64,000 nt of DNA from Thalassotalea sp. G2M2-11 (GTDB lineage Bacteria; Pseudomonadota; Gammaproteobacteria; Enterobacterales; Alteromonadaceae): positions 1,178,001 to 1,242,000 of the forward strand of contig NZ_JADNYL010000001.1 in NCBI RefSeq assembly GCF_017168195.1, given 5' to 3'. This document shows, piece after piece, positions 1 through 9,714 of the stretch. Position 1 is the first letter of the stretch. Every line of letters begins with the position of its first letter. The notes below the pieces were generated by a model. That model was not told the DNA's origin and did not search any database. It worked only from the letters and a program-made list of their open reading frames with translations. The position numbers and the translations under genes are program-made.

Positions 1-1761
1 CCACTAGGGATTACAGAAGTTGTTTTAAGAGATGGGCATCAATCGTTGTTGGCCACTAGGCTACGTTTAGAAGATATGCTTCCTATTGCACCTGTTCTTG
101 ATGAGATTGGCTTTTGGTCGATTGAATCATGGGGGGGGGCAACGTTTGATTCTTGCATTCGCTATTTAGGAGAAGATCCTTGGGAGCGTATACGTGCATT
201 GAAAAAAGCCATGCCGAAAACCAAACAGCAAATGTTATTTCGTGGCCAGAATATTCTAGGTTATCGACACTACGCTGATGATGTTGTCGAGAAATTTGTT
301 GAACGTGCACACGTTAATGGTGTTGATGTTTTTCGTATTTTTGATGCCATGAATGACGTGAGAAATTTACAAACGGCGGTGAAGGCGGCTGTTAATGTGG
401 GCGCGCATGCCCAAGGCACTTTAAGTTATACCGAAAGCCCTGTTCATACCTTAGAAGGCTGGCTCACCATGGCTAAGCAACTTGAGGATATGGGAGCACA
501 CTCTTTATGTATTAAAGATATGTCAGGCTTATTGAAACCTTATGATGCTGCTGAACTTATTGGCCGTTTGAAGGAAACCGTTACTTTACCTATTTCATTA
601 CATTGTCATGCAACAACAGGTCTTAGCGTTGCGACTCACATGAAAGCCATTGATGCGGATGTAGATGTGATAGATACGTCAATTTCATCGATGAGCCAAA
701 CTTACGGACACTCACCAACCGAAACGATTGTATCTATCGTGGAAGGTACTGAACGCGATACTGGTTTAGATATGGAGAAATTAGCGGAAGTAGCGGCTTA
801 TTTCCGTGGTGTAAGAGAAAAATATGCAAAATTTGAAGGAAGTTTAAAAGGCATTGATGCACGTATTTTATTGGCGCAAGTGCCAGGCGGCATGCTAACC
901 AATATGGAAAATCAACTTAAGGAACAAGGCGCAGCAGACAAATTTGATGAAGTGTTACAAGAAATCCCTCGTGTACGTAAAGATTTAGGTAATATTCCTT
1001 TAGTGACGCCTACTTCTCAAATTGTAGGCACGCAATCAGTATTGAATGTCTTAACCGGAGAGCGTTATAAGTCTATTACTAAAGAAACTGCCGGCGTATT
1101 AAAAGGTGAGTATGGTGCAACGGCTTCAGAAGTGAATGCTGAATTACAAGCGCGTGTATTAGACGGTAAGGAAGCGATCACTTGTCGCCCAGCAGATATG
1201 ATCCAGCCTGAAATGGATAAGTTAACTCAGGAATTGGATAAGTTAGCCAGTGAGAAAAATATTCAATTAGCTGAAGATAAAATTGATGATGTTTTAACCT
1301 ATGCCTTGTTCCCACAAATTGGCTTAAAGTTTTTAGAAAACCGTCATAATCCTGATGCGTTTGAACCTGTACCAACTAAAGAAGATGCTGCGTCTACGCC
1401 TGTTCCTGCGGCTCAAGGTAGTACAGAAAATTACTCTGTGAGTGTTGATGGTAAAGTTTACGATGTGGTTGTTGGTCCTAGTGGCTCTGTTAGTGGCGTG
1501 AGCGCTGCAACAGATTCAGAAACGAAGCAGTCTGCCACTGTCAGCGGTGACGAAACATTAAATGCCCCGTTAGCGGGCAATATTTTCAAACTGCTAGTTA
1601 GTGAAGGTGAGCAGGTTGAAGCCGGTGATGTTGTTATCGTAATGGAAGCAATGAAAATGGAAACAGAGGTACGTGCCGTAACGGGTGGCAAGATTGTCTC
1701 AATTAACGTCAAAGAAGGCGACTCTGTTGCCGTTGGCGATGTTTTATTAAGTTTGGCATAG
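1..1761 (+). CDS. oadA: Oxaloacetate decarboxylase alpha subunit (5'-truncated by window edge)
   Basis: Biotin-dependent carboxyltransferase subunit of the Na+-pumping oxaloacetate decarboxylase: it moves the carboxyl group of oxaloacetate onto biotin, which OadB then decarboxylates. The frame is open from base 1, so the true start lies upstream and 586 residues are visible. Seen: the [11 protein letters not shown] stretch near visible residues 10-20, a CIKDMSG segment at about 170 with the conserved Lys, the metal-binding HCH at about 201-203, a Pro/Ala/Ser-rich linker at about 455-515, and a C-terminal biotinyl domain with EAMKMETE, whose biotin Lys is about visible residue 552. The oadB start follows after 8 bases, so they form one operon; oadG would be expected just upstream, outside the window. 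The related alpha subunit of pyruvate carboxylase is less likely because oadB follows. Confidence 0.95.
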   Translation, partial: PLGITEVVLRDGHQSLLATRLRLEDMLPIAPVLDEIGFWSIESWGGATFDSCIRYLGEDPWERIRALKKAMPKTKQQMLFRGQNILGYRHYADDVVEKFVERAHVNGVDVFRIFDAMNDVRNLQTAVKAAVNVGAHAQGTLSYTESPVHTLEGWLTMAKQLEDMGAHSLCIKDMSGLLKPYDAAELIGRLKETVTLPISLHCHATTGLSVATHMKAIDADVDVIDTSISSMSQTYGHSPTETIVSIVEGTERDTGLDMEKLAEVAAYFRGVREKYAKFEGSLKGIDARILLAQVPGGMLTNMENQLKEQGAADKFDEVLQEIPRVRKDLGNIPLVTPTSQIVGTQSVLNVLTGERYKSITKETAGVLKGEYGATASEVNAELQARVLDGKEAITCRPADMIQPEMDKLTQELDKLASEKNIQLAEDKIDDVLTYALFPQIGLKFLENRHNPDAFEPVPTKEDAASTPVPAAQGSTENYSVSVDGKVYDVVVGPSGSVSGVSAATDSETKQSATVSGDETLNAPLAGNIFKLLVSEGEQVEAGDVVIVMEAMKMETEVRAVTGGKIVSINVKEGDSVAVGDVLLSLA

Positions 1762-1769
1762 GTGGTGTA

Positions 1770-2903
1770 ATGGAGTCATTACAAACGTTGTGGATGTCTA
1801 CTGGGCTAGCTAATTTTGAGTTTGGCCAAGTAGTAATGATGTTGGTTGGTTGCTTATTATTGTTCTTAGCTATTGCAAAGAACTTTGAGCCTCTTTTATT
1901 AGTGCCTATGGGCTTCGGCGCCATTTTAACTAATATTCCTATCGCGGGCTTTTCTGAAATAGGAGGCTTGCTACATTATATTTATTACGCGGGCATAGAT
2001 ACTGGGATTTTTCCTTTATTAATTTTCATGGGTGTTGGTGCAATGACCGACTTTGGTGCTTTGATCGCTAACCCTAAAACTTTATTACTGGGGGCTGCTG
2101 CACAATTTGGTATTTTTGCAACCTTGTTTGGTGCTATTGCGTTAAATGCGATTCCTGGCTTTGAATTTACCTTAGCGGATGCTTCAGCTATTGCCATCAT
2201 TGGTGGTGCCGATGGTCCAACAGCAATCTTTCTTGCATCAAAACTTGCACCTGAATTATTAGGCGCTATCGCAGTTGCTGCATATTCATATATGGCGCTT
2301 GTGCCAATTATTCAGCCACCCATTATGAGAGCGCTTACGAACGAACAGGAGCGTAAAATAGAAATGGCACAGTTGCGACCTGTCACGAAAATTGAAAAAG
2401 TGATATTTCCTCTAGCTGTGTTGATGATGACTATTTTCTTCTTACCGGCTGCTACACCATTAGTGGGCATGTTTTGTTTAGGTAATTTAATGCGAGAATG
2501 TGGCGTGGTTGATCGACTAAGTAGCACGGCACAAAATGAGCTGATTAATATTGTCACTATCTTTTTAGGCTTAGGAGTGGGCTCTAAGTTAAGCGCTGAT
2601 AAATTCCTCAATGTAGAAACATTAGGTATTCTTGCCTTAGGGGCAGTAGCGTTTTCAATTGGTACTGCTTCTGGGGTATTGATGGCCAAGTTAATGAACA
2701 AATTTAGTCAAGAGCCAGTAAACCCATTAATTGGTGCAGCAGGGGTGTCAGCCGTGCCTATGGCAGCTCGGGTCGCCAATAAAGTGGGGCTTGAAGCCAA
2801 CCCTCATAACTTTTTATTAATGCATGCTATGGGGCCAAATGTAGCTGGAGTACTAGGCTCAGCGGTTGCTGCCGGTATCTTGTTAGCACTTGTGGGTGGC
2901 TAA
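1770..2903 (+). CDS. oadB: Oxaloacetate decarboxylase beta subunit (Na+ pump)
   Basis: Integral membrane carboxybiotin decarboxylase that couples decarboxylation to Na+ export. The 377 residues are largely hydrophobic, with about nine membrane segments by eye. The [10 protein letters not shown] motif contains Asp148, which corresponds to the essential Asp203 of the Klebsiella subunit; the difference reflects a shorter N terminus. The segment ending in PPIMRALTN and the C-terminal [15 protein letters not shown] stretch are also typical of the family. The ATG comes 8 bases after the oadA stop. The gene ends the operon, with a long palindrome just downstream. Confidence 0.95.
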   Translation: MESLQTLWMSTGLANFEFGQVVMMLVGCLLLFLAIAKNFEPLLLVPMGFGAILTNIPIAGFSEIGGLLHYIYYAGIDTGIFPLLIFMGVGAMTDFGALIANPKTLLLGAAAQFGIFATLFGAIALNAIPGFEFTLADASAIAIIGGADGPTAIFLASKLAPELLGAIAVAAYSYMALVPIIQPPIMRALTNEQERKIEMAQLRPVTKIEKVIFPLAVLMMTIFFLPAATPLVGMFCLGNLMRECGVVDRLSSTAQNELINIVTIFLGLGVGSKLSADKFLNVETLGILALGAVAFSIGTASGVLMAKLMNKFSQEPVNPLIGAAGVSAVPMAARVANKVGLEANPHNFLLMHAMGPNVAGVLGSAVAAGILLALVGG

Positions 2904-2932
2904 TTTATTTATACCGCTTTAAGATCTTTTAT

Positions 2933-2958
2933 CGAGCAATAACAATTGTTATTGCTCG
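2933..2958. terminator. Perfect 26-bp palindrome between convergent genes
   Basis: A perfect inverted repeat (cgagcaataacaa / ttgttattgctcg) sits in the 61-base gap between the convergent ends of oadB and the solute-binding protein gene. There is no long T-run, so it is either a bidirectional terminator of modest strength or simply an RNA-stabilising hairpin. Confidence 0.6.
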
Positions 2959-2964
2959 CATCAA

Positions 2965-3720
2965 TTAGTGTTTAGCAACTGACACTTGGCCTGTATCTGT
3001 TAACGTATTATAGAATTCTAATTTTTTATTCTGGATCGTTATTTGCGACTGGATCAGAAGTTGATCGAGCTTTTGCTTTAATTGTTTGCCTTTATCGTTG
3101 TTTTGAACGGCTAAACTGGCAGGTATATTGGCAATCTTTTGATAGTAAATGCCTTGTTTGTTTAATTGCTTAATGGTTGTCATTGTTGAGATCCGTTCAA
3201 AAACGATGGATTGTATCCGACCTTTAGCCAACATTTTTACCAACTGGGGTAAACTACTGACTTCAACAAATTTGTTGATTGGCATGTTTAACACTTGTGC
3301 AAAAAATTCTGCATTGCCTAACAAAGTACCGACGCTATATTCCGGTAGTTGCTTAATGTTTATTGGCGGCTTTTGGTATGTGAAGATGTCAACGTTGGTT
3401 TTAAATGACCAATCTAATTCATGCCCATATTGGTAAAAGCTCTCTGTTTCATTATTTTTTGGAGTTAATCCAGCGATATCCAATTGATGATTTTTCAGAT
3501 CCCGTTTGGCGCGGGCATAGGTCATTAAATGTATGTTAAAGGATAAGTCGGAATGCGAGGATATTTGATTAAATATGTCAATGATGACCCCTGTGCCATC
3601 TTCATTGATCAAAGGGGGAAAGGGTTCTAAACCAACATTTATCTCTTCGGCAATTGCTTGAAAAGAAAAGACAATTATGAAGAAAATGATAGTTGTTATT
3701 TTTTTCATTAATCGTCTCAT
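2965..3720 (-). CDS. Periplasmic solute-binding protein, family 3-like (orphan)
   Basis: A 251-residue protein with an N-terminal signal peptide (basic MRRLMKK, then a hydrophobic stretch ending FQAIAEE), followed by the two-lobed fold of extracellular amino-acid-type binding proteins (transporter substrate-binding domain). Seen: NVGLEPFPPLI at the start of the mature protein and the LDIAGLTP segment typical of lobe 1. A start at the second Met (base 3708) would leave a normal signal peptide and is equally likely. No permease or ATPase gene is adjacent, as is common for Alteromonadales proteins of this class. The ligand cannot be told from sequence. Confidence 0.75.
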   Translation of the reverse strand: MRRLMKKITTIIFFIIVFSFQAIAEEINVGLEPFPPLINEDGTGVIIDIFNQISSHSDLSFNIHLMTYARAKRDLKNHQLDIAGLTPKNNETESFYQYGHELDWSFKTNVDIFTYQKPPINIKQLPEYSVGTLLGNAEFFAQVLNMPINKFVEVSSLPQLVKMLAKGRIQSIVFERISTMTTIKQLNKQGIYYQKIANIPASLAVQNNDKGKQLKQKLDQLLIQSQITIQNKKLEFYNTLTDTGQVSVAKH

Positions 3721-3805
3721 GTTAATTTTTCCGCTACTTTATCATTTTTACGGAACTAGGTTAAGCGTTTGACTTACTGAGTGTTGTAAATAAACCTGAA
3801 CAATA

Positions 3806-4459
3806 TTAAGGATATAACTTTAATTGCTGCCAGCTATTATCCTGTTGTTCGAAGCAAATTCGATCATGCAAACGGCTTGCTCGTCCTTGCCAAAACTCGA
3901 TGTAATGAGGTTTGACTCGAATACCTCCCCAAAACTCAGGTAAAGGCACTTCGCTGTCGGAAAATTTATTTTCAAAGTATTCTACACGTTGTTTAAGTTC
4001 ATCATTATGTGGCAACTTTTTACTTTGTTTTGAAGCCCAAGCACCAATCTGGCTACCGCGGTCTCTACTTTGAAAATAGTGGTTTGATTGTTCGTGAGAT
4101 ACTTTTTCTACCGTGCCTTCAATACGGACTTGTCGTTGTAAAACATTCCAATGAAATAACAAGGCAACCTTATCATTATCAACTAATTCTTGCGACTTCC
4201 GACTGCCGTAGTTGGTATAAAAGACAAAGCCTTGCTCATCAAATGATTTTAATAGCACCATGCGACTGCTGGGTTGGCCATTTTTACTACAGGTACTGAC
4301 CGACATGGCTTCGGGTAACAAAATCCCTGATTTGTTTGCATCATCAAACCATTGCTGAAATAAAGTAAAAGGGGAGGTCGATGAAGATATATCGGGTAAA
4401 GGTAATGCAACCCCTTGCCCAAAAGTGAGCAAGCAACGTAATTTTTCAAATAAGGTCAT
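3806..4459 (-). CDS. pdxH: Pyridoxamine 5'-phosphate oxidase
   Basis: FMN-dependent oxidase that makes pyridoxal 5'-phosphate from PNP or PMP, the last step of vitamin B6 synthesis and salvage. The 217-residue length is normal for the family. Recognisable segments are SSRMVLLKSFDEQGFVFYTNYGSRK (FMN and phosphate binding, residues about 64-88), RQVRIEGTVEKVS, SRDRGSQIGAWASKQS and the C-terminal PHYIEFWQGRASRLHDRI, which carries the substrate-binding Arg/His residues. The C terminus ends LKLYP, as PdxH proteins usually end in RL.P. It lies alone on the minus strand, 85 bases upstream of the solute-binding protein gene. Confidence 0.95.
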   Translation of the reverse strand: MTLFEKLRCLLTFGQGVALPLPDISSSTSPFTLFQQWFDDANKSGILLPEAMSVSTCSKNGQPSSRMVLLKSFDEQGFVFYTNYGSRKSQELVDNDKVALLFHWNVLQRQVRIEGTVEKVSHEQSNHYFQSRDRGSQIGAWASKQSKKLPHNDELKQRVEYFENKFSDSEVPLPEFWGGIRVKPHYIEFWQGRASRLHDRICFEQQDNSWQQLKLYP

Positions 4460-4558
4460 GTGGGAAAGTATTTACTAAAAACTGGCGTATATTGTATCAG
4501 CAATTTATACATTAGGAAGGAGGAGAAGGGCTAAATCTTTGATTTTTCGCCTCGCTAT

Positions 4559-4732
4559 TTACCAGTCATCGGTATCATCAAGTAACTCTTTTAAACGTTT
4601 TCTCTCTAATAGTTCATCTATACGCTTACGTACTTGGGCATCTTTTTGCTCGATAGTGTCAAATTCAACGTCTAGATCATTGTCGTCGCTTAAATTTTCG
4701 TCGTTCAGTTCATCCGTATCATCATATGTCAT
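4559..4732 (-). CDS. Small acidic PA3496-family putative envelope integrity protein
   Basis: Read from the ATG at 4732 this gives a 57-residue protein beginning MTYDDTDELNDENLSDD and ending RKRLKELLDDTDDW. The acidic N-terminal half, the central KDAQVRKRIDELLERKR helix and the short acidic tail ending in Trp match my memory of the PA3496 family of small gammaproteobacterial proteins labelled 'putative envelope integrity protein'; the function is not established. It is shorter than usual gene-calling cutoffs and is overlapped by a longer Ser-rich spurious frame on the plus strand. Its own frame is clean and acid-rich, as expected for a real protein. Confidence 0.75.
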   Translation of the reverse strand: MTYDDTDELNDENLSDDNDLDVEFDTIEQKDAQVRKRIDELLERKRLKELLDDTDDW

Positions 4733-4863
4733 TAGTGCAGCCTATAAAAATAATGGTTTATTCTTAACACGGTATAATGTGAAACATAGGCAAAAAAATA
4801 TTTTTTTTCAAATGAAAAATGATTGGATGTTTAAAATATTAGCAAACTTTTTATGAGAGAAAT

Positions 4864-4890
4864 AAAAAGCCAGTGAATCACTGGCTTTTT
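4864..4890 (-). terminator. Rho-independent terminator of the nap operon
   Basis: A 13-base inverted repeat (aaaaagccagtga / tcactggcttttt) lies 25 bases past the napC stop. Read on the minus strand it ends in five T's; the sequence is symmetric enough to work in both directions. Confidence 0.85.
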
Positions 4891-4914
4891 AAGTTCAGCT
4901 GAAATGGTTTGTGC

Positions 4915-5505
4915 TTAGTGCCAACCTTCTACACCTTTCATGTCAGGTAATTGGTGAGCAATCCCTTTATGGCAGTCGATACATGTTTTATCACCACTAG
5001 CGAGTGACGTTGAATGTTGCTTAGCCGCACGAGAACTTTGTGAGGTAAAGTCCATATAATCAAAGTTATGGCAGTTCCGACATTCTAGAGAATCATTCGC
5101 TTTTAAACGTCTCCATTCATTTTGCGCTAATTGTTTACGATGCGCTAAAAACTTTTCACGTGTGTTGATCGTGCCAAATATCTTGCCCCAAACTTCCTTT
5201 GAAGCTTGCATTTTTCGAGCGATTTTATCCGTCCACTTATGAGGGACGTGACAGTCAGGGCAAGTGGCTCTAACCCCTGAACGGTTAGAAAAATGTATGG
5301 TAGTTTTTAACTCTTCATAAACATTATTTTCCATCTCATGGCAACTGATACAGAATTCTTCAGTATTGGTTGCTTCAAGTGCAGTGTTAAAACCACCCCA
5401 AAAGATGATTCCTGCTATAAAGCCACCAATGACTAAGAAGCCTAAACTAAAATATGCGCTCGGCTTTCTTAATGTTTGCCAGCCTATTTTGATGATTTCT
5501 TTCAT
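4915..5505 (-). CDS. napC: Tetraheme c-type cytochrome NapC, quinol oxidase of nitrate respiration
   Basis: Membrane-anchored NapC/NirT cytochrome that takes electrons from the quinol pool and passes them to NapB-NapA. The 196 residues contain one N-terminal membrane anchor (about 18-38) and exactly four CXXCH heme sites: CISCH at 52, CPDCH at 82, CRNCH at 142 and CIDCH at 175. It is the last gene of napEFDABC, 9 bases after napB. A short NapC of this type without napGH in the cluster implies that menaquinol and/or ubiquinol oxidation runs through NapC alone. Confidence 0.96.
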   Translation of the reverse strand: MKEIIKIGWQTLRKPSAYFSLGFLVIGGFIAGIIFWGGFNTALEATNTEEFCISCHEMENNVYEELKTTIHFSNRSGVRATCPDCHVPHKWTDKIARKMQASKEVWGKIFGTINTREKFLAHRKQLAQNEWRRLKANDSLECRNCHNFDYMDFTSQSSRAAKQHSTSLASGDKTCIDCHKGIAHQLPDMKGVEGWH

Positions 5506-5514
5506 ACTATGCTC

Positions 5515-6003
5515 CTACTTTTTAGCTGATATTTTAGCTTTCATTAGGCTATGCATATCGACAAAATTATTTTCTACCAGTGGTTTTACGTCACTTTGTG
5601 TTGCATGACACTGATTACAAAAATAACGTCTAGGCGATACATCAGCTAGGAAGTTACCATCTCTATCCATGTAGTGCGTGACACTTACCATAGGAGCTTG
5701 TGACTCTTCGGTGCGCGTACGACTGTGGCATGACATGCATTTGTTTGAGTTCAAATTCACTTCATAATTGCGTGTTTTATGCGGAATTACCGGTGGTTGC
5801 ATTGGGTAGTTCCGTGCTTGCTTAATGTCCTTATTAAGTACACTAGGGATTGCTGCAGTGTTGCCCTGGCTATCAAGCTTGGCATCGCCACGTAATGTTG
5901 CGACATTACTTTGTGCAGCGATCACAGTGGAAGAAAATAATGCCGAAACCATTATTGTTTTGAACACATTTTTAATAAACTGATGGGTATTCGTTTTCAT
6001 CAT
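5515..6003 (-). CDS. napB: Periplasmic nitrate reductase diheme cytochrome subunit NapB
   Basis: Small electron-transfer subunit that hands electrons from NapC to NapA in the periplasm. The 162 residues have a signal peptide (hydrophobic stretch to about residue 30, ending VIAAQS) and two CXXCH sites, CMSCH at 89 and CNQCH at 129, plus the PHKTRNYEVNLN segment typical of NapB. It starts 7 bases after the napA stop. Confidence 0.96.
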   Translation of the reverse strand: MMKTNTHQFIKNVFKTIMVSALFSSTVIAAQSNVATLRGDAKLDSQGNTAAIPSVLNKDIKQARNYPMQPPVIPHKTRNYEVNLNSNKCMSCHSRTRTEESQAPMVSVTHYMDRDGNFLADVSPRRYFCNQCHATQSDVKPLVENNFVDMHSLMKAKISAKK

Positions 6004-6010
6004 TATTCTC

Positions 6011-8509
6011 CTATACCTTAACCACTTTCACTGCACATTTTTTATAGTCAGTTTCTTTTGATAATGGATCAGTTGCATCAAGAGTGACCTTATTCACTAA
6101 ACGACTGGCATCAAACCAAGGCATAAAGACTAGGCCTCTTGGGGGCTTATTCCTTCCACGCGTTTCAACTCGTGTTTGCACTTCACCACGACGAGATACT
6201 AGCTTGACTAAGTCGCCTCGGCGCATTCCTCGCTCTTTTGCATCATCTGGGTGCATATACACTAATGCATCTGGGATAGCTTTGTATAACTCAGGCACAC
6301 GTTGTGTCATTGAACCAGAATGCCAATGCTCTAATACACGACCGGTTGACAACCATAGGTCGTATTCCGCATCCGGGCTTTCTGCTGCTGGCTCATATGG
6401 TAAGGCGAAAATAATGGCTCGACCGTCTTTTTTGCCATAAAACTGGAAGTCTTTACCCGCTTCTACGTAAGGATCTGAACCTTCTTTAAAGCGCCATAAT
6501 GTTTCTTTGCCATCAACAACAGGCCAACGTAAACCACGCTCCTCATGGTAACGATCATAATCTGCTAAATCATGCGCTTTTCCTCTACCAAAGCTTGCAT
6601 ACTCTTCAAATAAGCCTTTTTGGATATAAAAACCAAAGTGACGTGCTTCATCATTTAAGCGGTCAGTTGGTACTTGGTTAATTGAGTATTTATCAACTTG
6701 GCCATTTTTAAATAACACTTCATACATGGTCTTGCCTTTGTATGTTGGGTTTTTATCTAATAGCTCTTTTGGCCAAACTTCTTCAATTTTGAAGCGTTTT
6801 GAAAACTCAACTAATTGCCATAGGTCAGATTTAGCGCCTGTTGGCGCTTCAACCATTTGATACCAAGCTTGGGTACGACGCTCGGCGTTACCGTACACAC
6901 CTTCTTTTTCAACCCACATAGCGGTAGGTAAAATCAGATCGGATGCTTGCGCTGTGACCGTTGGGTATGGGTCAGAACAAATAATGAAGTTTTTCGGGTT
7001 TCGATAACCAGGGTATGTTTCTTCATTCATATTGGCTGCTGCTTGCATGTTGTTGTTACATTGCACCCAATAAAAATTTAACTCGCCGTCTTTTAATTTA
7101 CGGTTTTGTAGTACCGCATGGTAGCCAGGTTTAGGAGGAATAGTACCATTAGGGACTTTCCACAGTTTTTCTGATAAATCACGGTGTTTTTTATTTTTTA
7201 CTACCATGTCAGCTGGTAAACGGTGTGCAAATGTTCCTACTTCACGCGCTGTACCACAAGCTGAAGGTTGACCGGTTAATGAGAACGGACTGTTACCAGG
7301 AGTTGAAATTTTACCTGTTAATAAATGAATATTATAAACAAGGTTGTTTGCCCATACACCACGCGTATGCTGGTTAAAGCCCATGGTCCAGAATGAACAG
7401 ACTTTCACTTTAGGATCAGCATATAACTCTGCTAATGCATTCAAATTGTCAATTGGCACGCCCGATAATTTAGAAGTGTATTCCGCGGTATAAGTGCTGA
7501 CAAACTTTGCGTACTCTTTAAAGGTAATTGGCGATGAACCACCACGAGTTTTACCATTGTTTTTTGCTTTTTGCTCTAATGGGTGCTCAGGGCGTAAGCC
7601 ATAACCAATATCCGTATTACCTAATCTAAAGTTGGTGTGCTTGTTAACAAAGTCTTTGTTAACACGATCCGTTTGAATAATGTAATTGGCGATAAAGTTT
7701 AAAATTGCTAAATCTGTTTGCGGCGTAAAAATCATGCTGTTATCGGCAAGATCTGAACTACGATGAGTAAAGGTAGATAAAACGGCAACTTTTACATGAG
7801 GAGCACTTAAACGGCGGTCAGTAATACGAGTCCATAAAATAGGGTGCATTTCTGCCATATTTGAGCCCCATAACACCATAGCATCGGTCGCTTCAATATC
7901 ATCATAACAGCCCATTGGCTCGTCGATACCAAAGGTACGCATAAAACCACCCACGGCAGAAGCCATACAGTGACGAGCGTTTGGATCGATATTGTTCGTT
8001 CTAAAGCCTGCTTTCATTAATTTTGATGCGGCGTAACCCTCGAATACTGTCCATTGGCCAGAACCAAACATGCCGATACCTTCAGGGCCTTTTTCTTTTA
8101 AGGTTTTCTTCGCTTTTTCGGCCATGATGTCAAAAGCGGCATCCCAAGTAATCGGAGTAAAATCACCTTCTTTATCGAACTTGCCATTTTTCATTCTTAA
8201 TAATGGCGTAGTTAGGCGATCTTTACCGTACATAATTTTTGAAAGGAAATAACCTTTGATACAGTTAAGCCCTTTGTTGACGGGAGATTTAATGTCACCG
8301 TGGGTAGCAACTACTTTGCCATCCATCACCCCTACGTTAACACTACAGCCTGTACCACAAAAACGACAAGGTGCTTTGTCCCATTTGAGTTTGGTAATAT
8401 CACTACTGGTGATAAGGTTCGAGGCTTTTGCAGGTACTGCAACACCAGCAACTGCAGCCGCAGCTGCTACAGCGTTAGCTTTTATAAACTCTCGGCGATT
8501 AATAGTCAT
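6011..8509 (-). CDS. napA: Periplasmic nitrate reductase catalytic subunit NapA
   Basis: Mo-bisMGD enzyme that reduces nitrate to nitrite in the periplasm. The 832 residues begin with a Tat signal (NRREFIK, then an Ala-rich stretch ending VPAKA). The [4Fe-4S] ligands are Cys48, Cys51, Cys55 and Cys83 (CRFCGTGC...NCIKGY), and the Mo ligand is Cys181 in [10 protein letters not shown]. The spacing and length match NapA rather than the assimilatory NasA, and the napD chaperone gene directly upstream supports this. It lies 8 bases after the napD stop. Confidence 0.98.
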   Translation of the reverse strand: MTINRREFIKANAVAAAAAVAGVAVPAKASNLITSSDITKLKWDKAPCRFCGTGCSVNVGVMDGKVVATHGDIKSPVNKGLNCIKGYFLSKIMYGKDRLTTPLLRMKNGKFDKEGDFTPITWDAAFDIMAEKAKKTLKEKGPEGIGMFGSGQWTVFEGYAASKLMKAGFRTNNIDPNARHCMASAVGGFMRTFGIDEPMGCYDDIEATDAMVLWGSNMAEMHPILWTRITDRRLSAPHVKVAVLSTFTHRSSDLADNSMIFTPQTDLAILNFIANYIIQTDRVNKDFVNKHTNFRLGNTDIGYGLRPEHPLEQKAKNNGKTRGGSSPITFKEYAKFVSTYTAEYTSKLSGVPIDNLNALAELYADPKVKVCSFWTMGFNQHTRGVWANNLVYNIHLLTGKISTPGNSPFSLTGQPSACGTAREVGTFAHRLPADMVVKNKKHRDLSEKLWKVPNGTIPPKPGYHAVLQNRKLKDGELNFYWVQCNNNMQAAANMNEETYPGYRNPKNFIICSDPYPTVTAQASDLILPTAMWVEKEGVYGNAERRTQAWYQMVEAPTGAKSDLWQLVEFSKRFKIEEVWPKELLDKNPTYKGKTMYEVLFKNGQVDKYSINQVPTDRLNDEARHFGFYIQKGLFEEYASFGRGKAHDLADYDRYHEERGLRWPVVDGKETLWRFKEGSDPYVEAGKDFQFYGKKDGRAIIFALPYEPAAESPDAEYDLWLSTGRVLEHWHSGSMTQRVPELYKAIPDALVYMHPDDAKERGMRRGDLVKLVSRRGEVQTRVETRGRNKPPRGLVFMPWFDASRLVNKVTLDATDPLSKETDYKKCAVKVVKV

Positions 8510-8517
8510 AAGCTCAC

Positions 8518-8811
8518 CTATTCTTCTTCTGTTAAAAATTGATGGTATATCGGTGATAAACTAAGTAATCCGATATGGTGTTTTAATTGGTCAATTAAGA
8601 AGCCTATCTTCTTTTGAGTTGAGGCTTCGATAGTAAATACGATTTTGCCTTCGTCACTGACAGCATGAATTTCAGCACCTTCAGTGCTTGAAATTTCACT
8701 GGTGACTTCTTCAACATGCCCGTTTTGGGCATGCGCAACAAAGCTGGCAACGTGGTATTCGTTGCATGATTCCTGATGATCAGCATTTGCTGGCGTGTAT
8801 ATTTCAGGCAT
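8518..8811 (-). CDS. napD: NapA maturation chaperone NapD
   Basis: Cytoplasmic chaperone that binds the Tat signal of NapA and controls its export. The 97 residues have the NapD pattern: [12 protein letters not shown] near the start, an [28 protein letters not shown] core and a C-terminal SPIYHQF. It overlaps the 3' end of napF by 8 bases, indicating translational coupling. The first 15 or so residues are less conserved in appearance, and a later start is not excluded. Confidence 0.92.
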   Translation of the reverse strand: MPEIYTPANADHQESCNEYHVASFVAHAQNGHVEEVTSEISSTEGAEIHAVSDEGKIVFTIEASTQKKIGFLIDQLKHHIGLLSLSPIYHQFLTEEE

Positions 8812-9337
8812 GGTTAACCTCTTGCTTTTGGGGCGTTAGTGATATTGCTTGTTGTGGACACGTTGAGACACAGGCGCCACATTGGTTGCAATCTGCTAGA
8901 TTAACATTGGGTGTTGGAATGCTACTGCCTTGGAAATTAAATGTGATAGCACGAGGGTCGCAAACATCTTGGCAGCTTTGGCAAAAAACATTGTTTTGTG
9001 CCAAACATTGATTACTAATGGTTAATTGAGCAGGCCACGGGGGCGTATTGTTTGTAGATATTTCTTCTTTATTAATAAACAGTGGTTGCTGACAGCTCGT
9101 ATGGCAAGCATTGCAAAACGTACATTCATCAATGGTAAAATCAACTTTTGGAAATCCAGCGTCGTCTTTAACGATGATATTTGTTTCACAGGCAGTTAGG
9201 CAGTCACCACATTGTGTACAATGATTTAAAAAGTGCTCTTCACTTTTGATCCAAGGTAAACGTAGCGATGGCGCAGGCTGAGTGAACTTACCACGAAATA
9301 ATCGTCTTCTGCTTGGGTTTTCTATTGATTGATTCAT
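8804..9337 (-). CDS. napF: Ferredoxin-type protein NapF
   Basis: Cytoplasmic iron-sulfur protein linked to NapA maturation. The 177 residues begin with a Tat-signal-like RRRLFRGKF stretch and contain four Cys clusters: CTQCGDCLTACE, CTFCNACHTSCQQ, CQSCQDVCDP and CNQCGACVSTCPQ. The third is less regular, as in other NapF proteins. It lies between napE and napD, the usual position in Vibrio/Shewanella-type clusters. Confidence 0.93.
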   Translation of the reverse strand: MNQSIENPSRRRLFRGKFTQPAPSLRLPWIKSEEHFLNHCTQCGDCLTACETNIIVKDDAGFPKVDFTIDECTFCNACHTSCQQPLFINKEEISTNNTPPWPAQLTISNQCLAQNNVFCQSCQDVCDPRAITFNFQGSSIPTPNVNLADCNQCGACVSTCPQQAISLTPQKQEVNHA

Positions 9338-9353
9338 AGATAGTTATTCAAAA

Positions 9354-9515
9354 TTAAGACGTTGGTGGGCCGAACAGCAACTGACTGATCCACACCATAA
9401 AACCAAATCCCCCCACTACGATGATCGAAAGGATCGGTGCTAAAAACACGGCGAGAAAGAGAAAAGTATTTTTTTCATACTTTTTAACTTGCTCTGGATT
9501 ATTGTTGTCACTCAT
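9354..9515 (-). CDS. napE: Small membrane protein NapE
   Basis: First gene of the nap operon, 53 residues from the ATG at 9515 (MSDNNNPEQVKKYEK). It has one long hydrophobic segment (about 17-46) and ends in QLLFGPPTS; NapE proteins end in a similar LxGPP tail. The frame stays open for 24 more codons upstream, but those codons run through the promoter and FNR box, so the inner Met is chosen. The role of NapE is not established. Confidence 0.88.
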   Translation of the reverse strand: MSDNNNPEQVKKYEKNTFLFLAVFLAPILSIIVVGGFGFMVWISQLLFGPPTS

Positions 9516-9573
9516 TGAATTATCCTTACAAATTACTATGGTTATTATTGTGACTCTACTAGAAAAGCAGGTA

Positions 9574-9587
9574 TTGATCAAAATCAA
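9574..9587 (-). promoter_or_regulatory. Perfect FNR box upstream of napEFDABC
   Basis: ttgat-caaa-atcaa matches the FNR consensus TTGAT-N4-ATCAA at every fixed position. Its centre is about 65 bases upstream of the napE ATG. An AATAAT-like -10 lies near 9543-9548 on the minus strand, which would put the box near -41.5, the class II activator position. This predicts induction of nap when oxygen is low. The tmcA start on the other side is 128 bases away. Confidence 0.9.
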
Positions 9588-9714
9588 GTTATGCCACTTT
9601 TATGTTATTAATTAGCCAATTAAAGGTATATTTCTGTTGATTATTTTGTTATTCGACTTCGGTAAAGTTTAGTTTAGATTTTATAAATTGCTTGTTAAAC
9701 TGCTATAAATTTTT

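Noticed and set aside
2312..2701. 129-residue minus-strand frame inside oadB
   Set aside because: Antisense to conserved membrane segments of OadB; composition is that of a mirrored hydrophobic gene.
4539..4856. 105-residue plus-strand frame rich in Ser
   Set aside because: It is antisense to the clear acidic PA3496-family frame; the Ser-rich composition is the mirror of Asp/Glu codons, and no ribosome site is seen.
9516..9587. 24-codon N-terminal extension of NapE (start at 9587)
   Set aside because: The codons overlap the FNR box and promoter, and the inner Met gives the normal NapE length.
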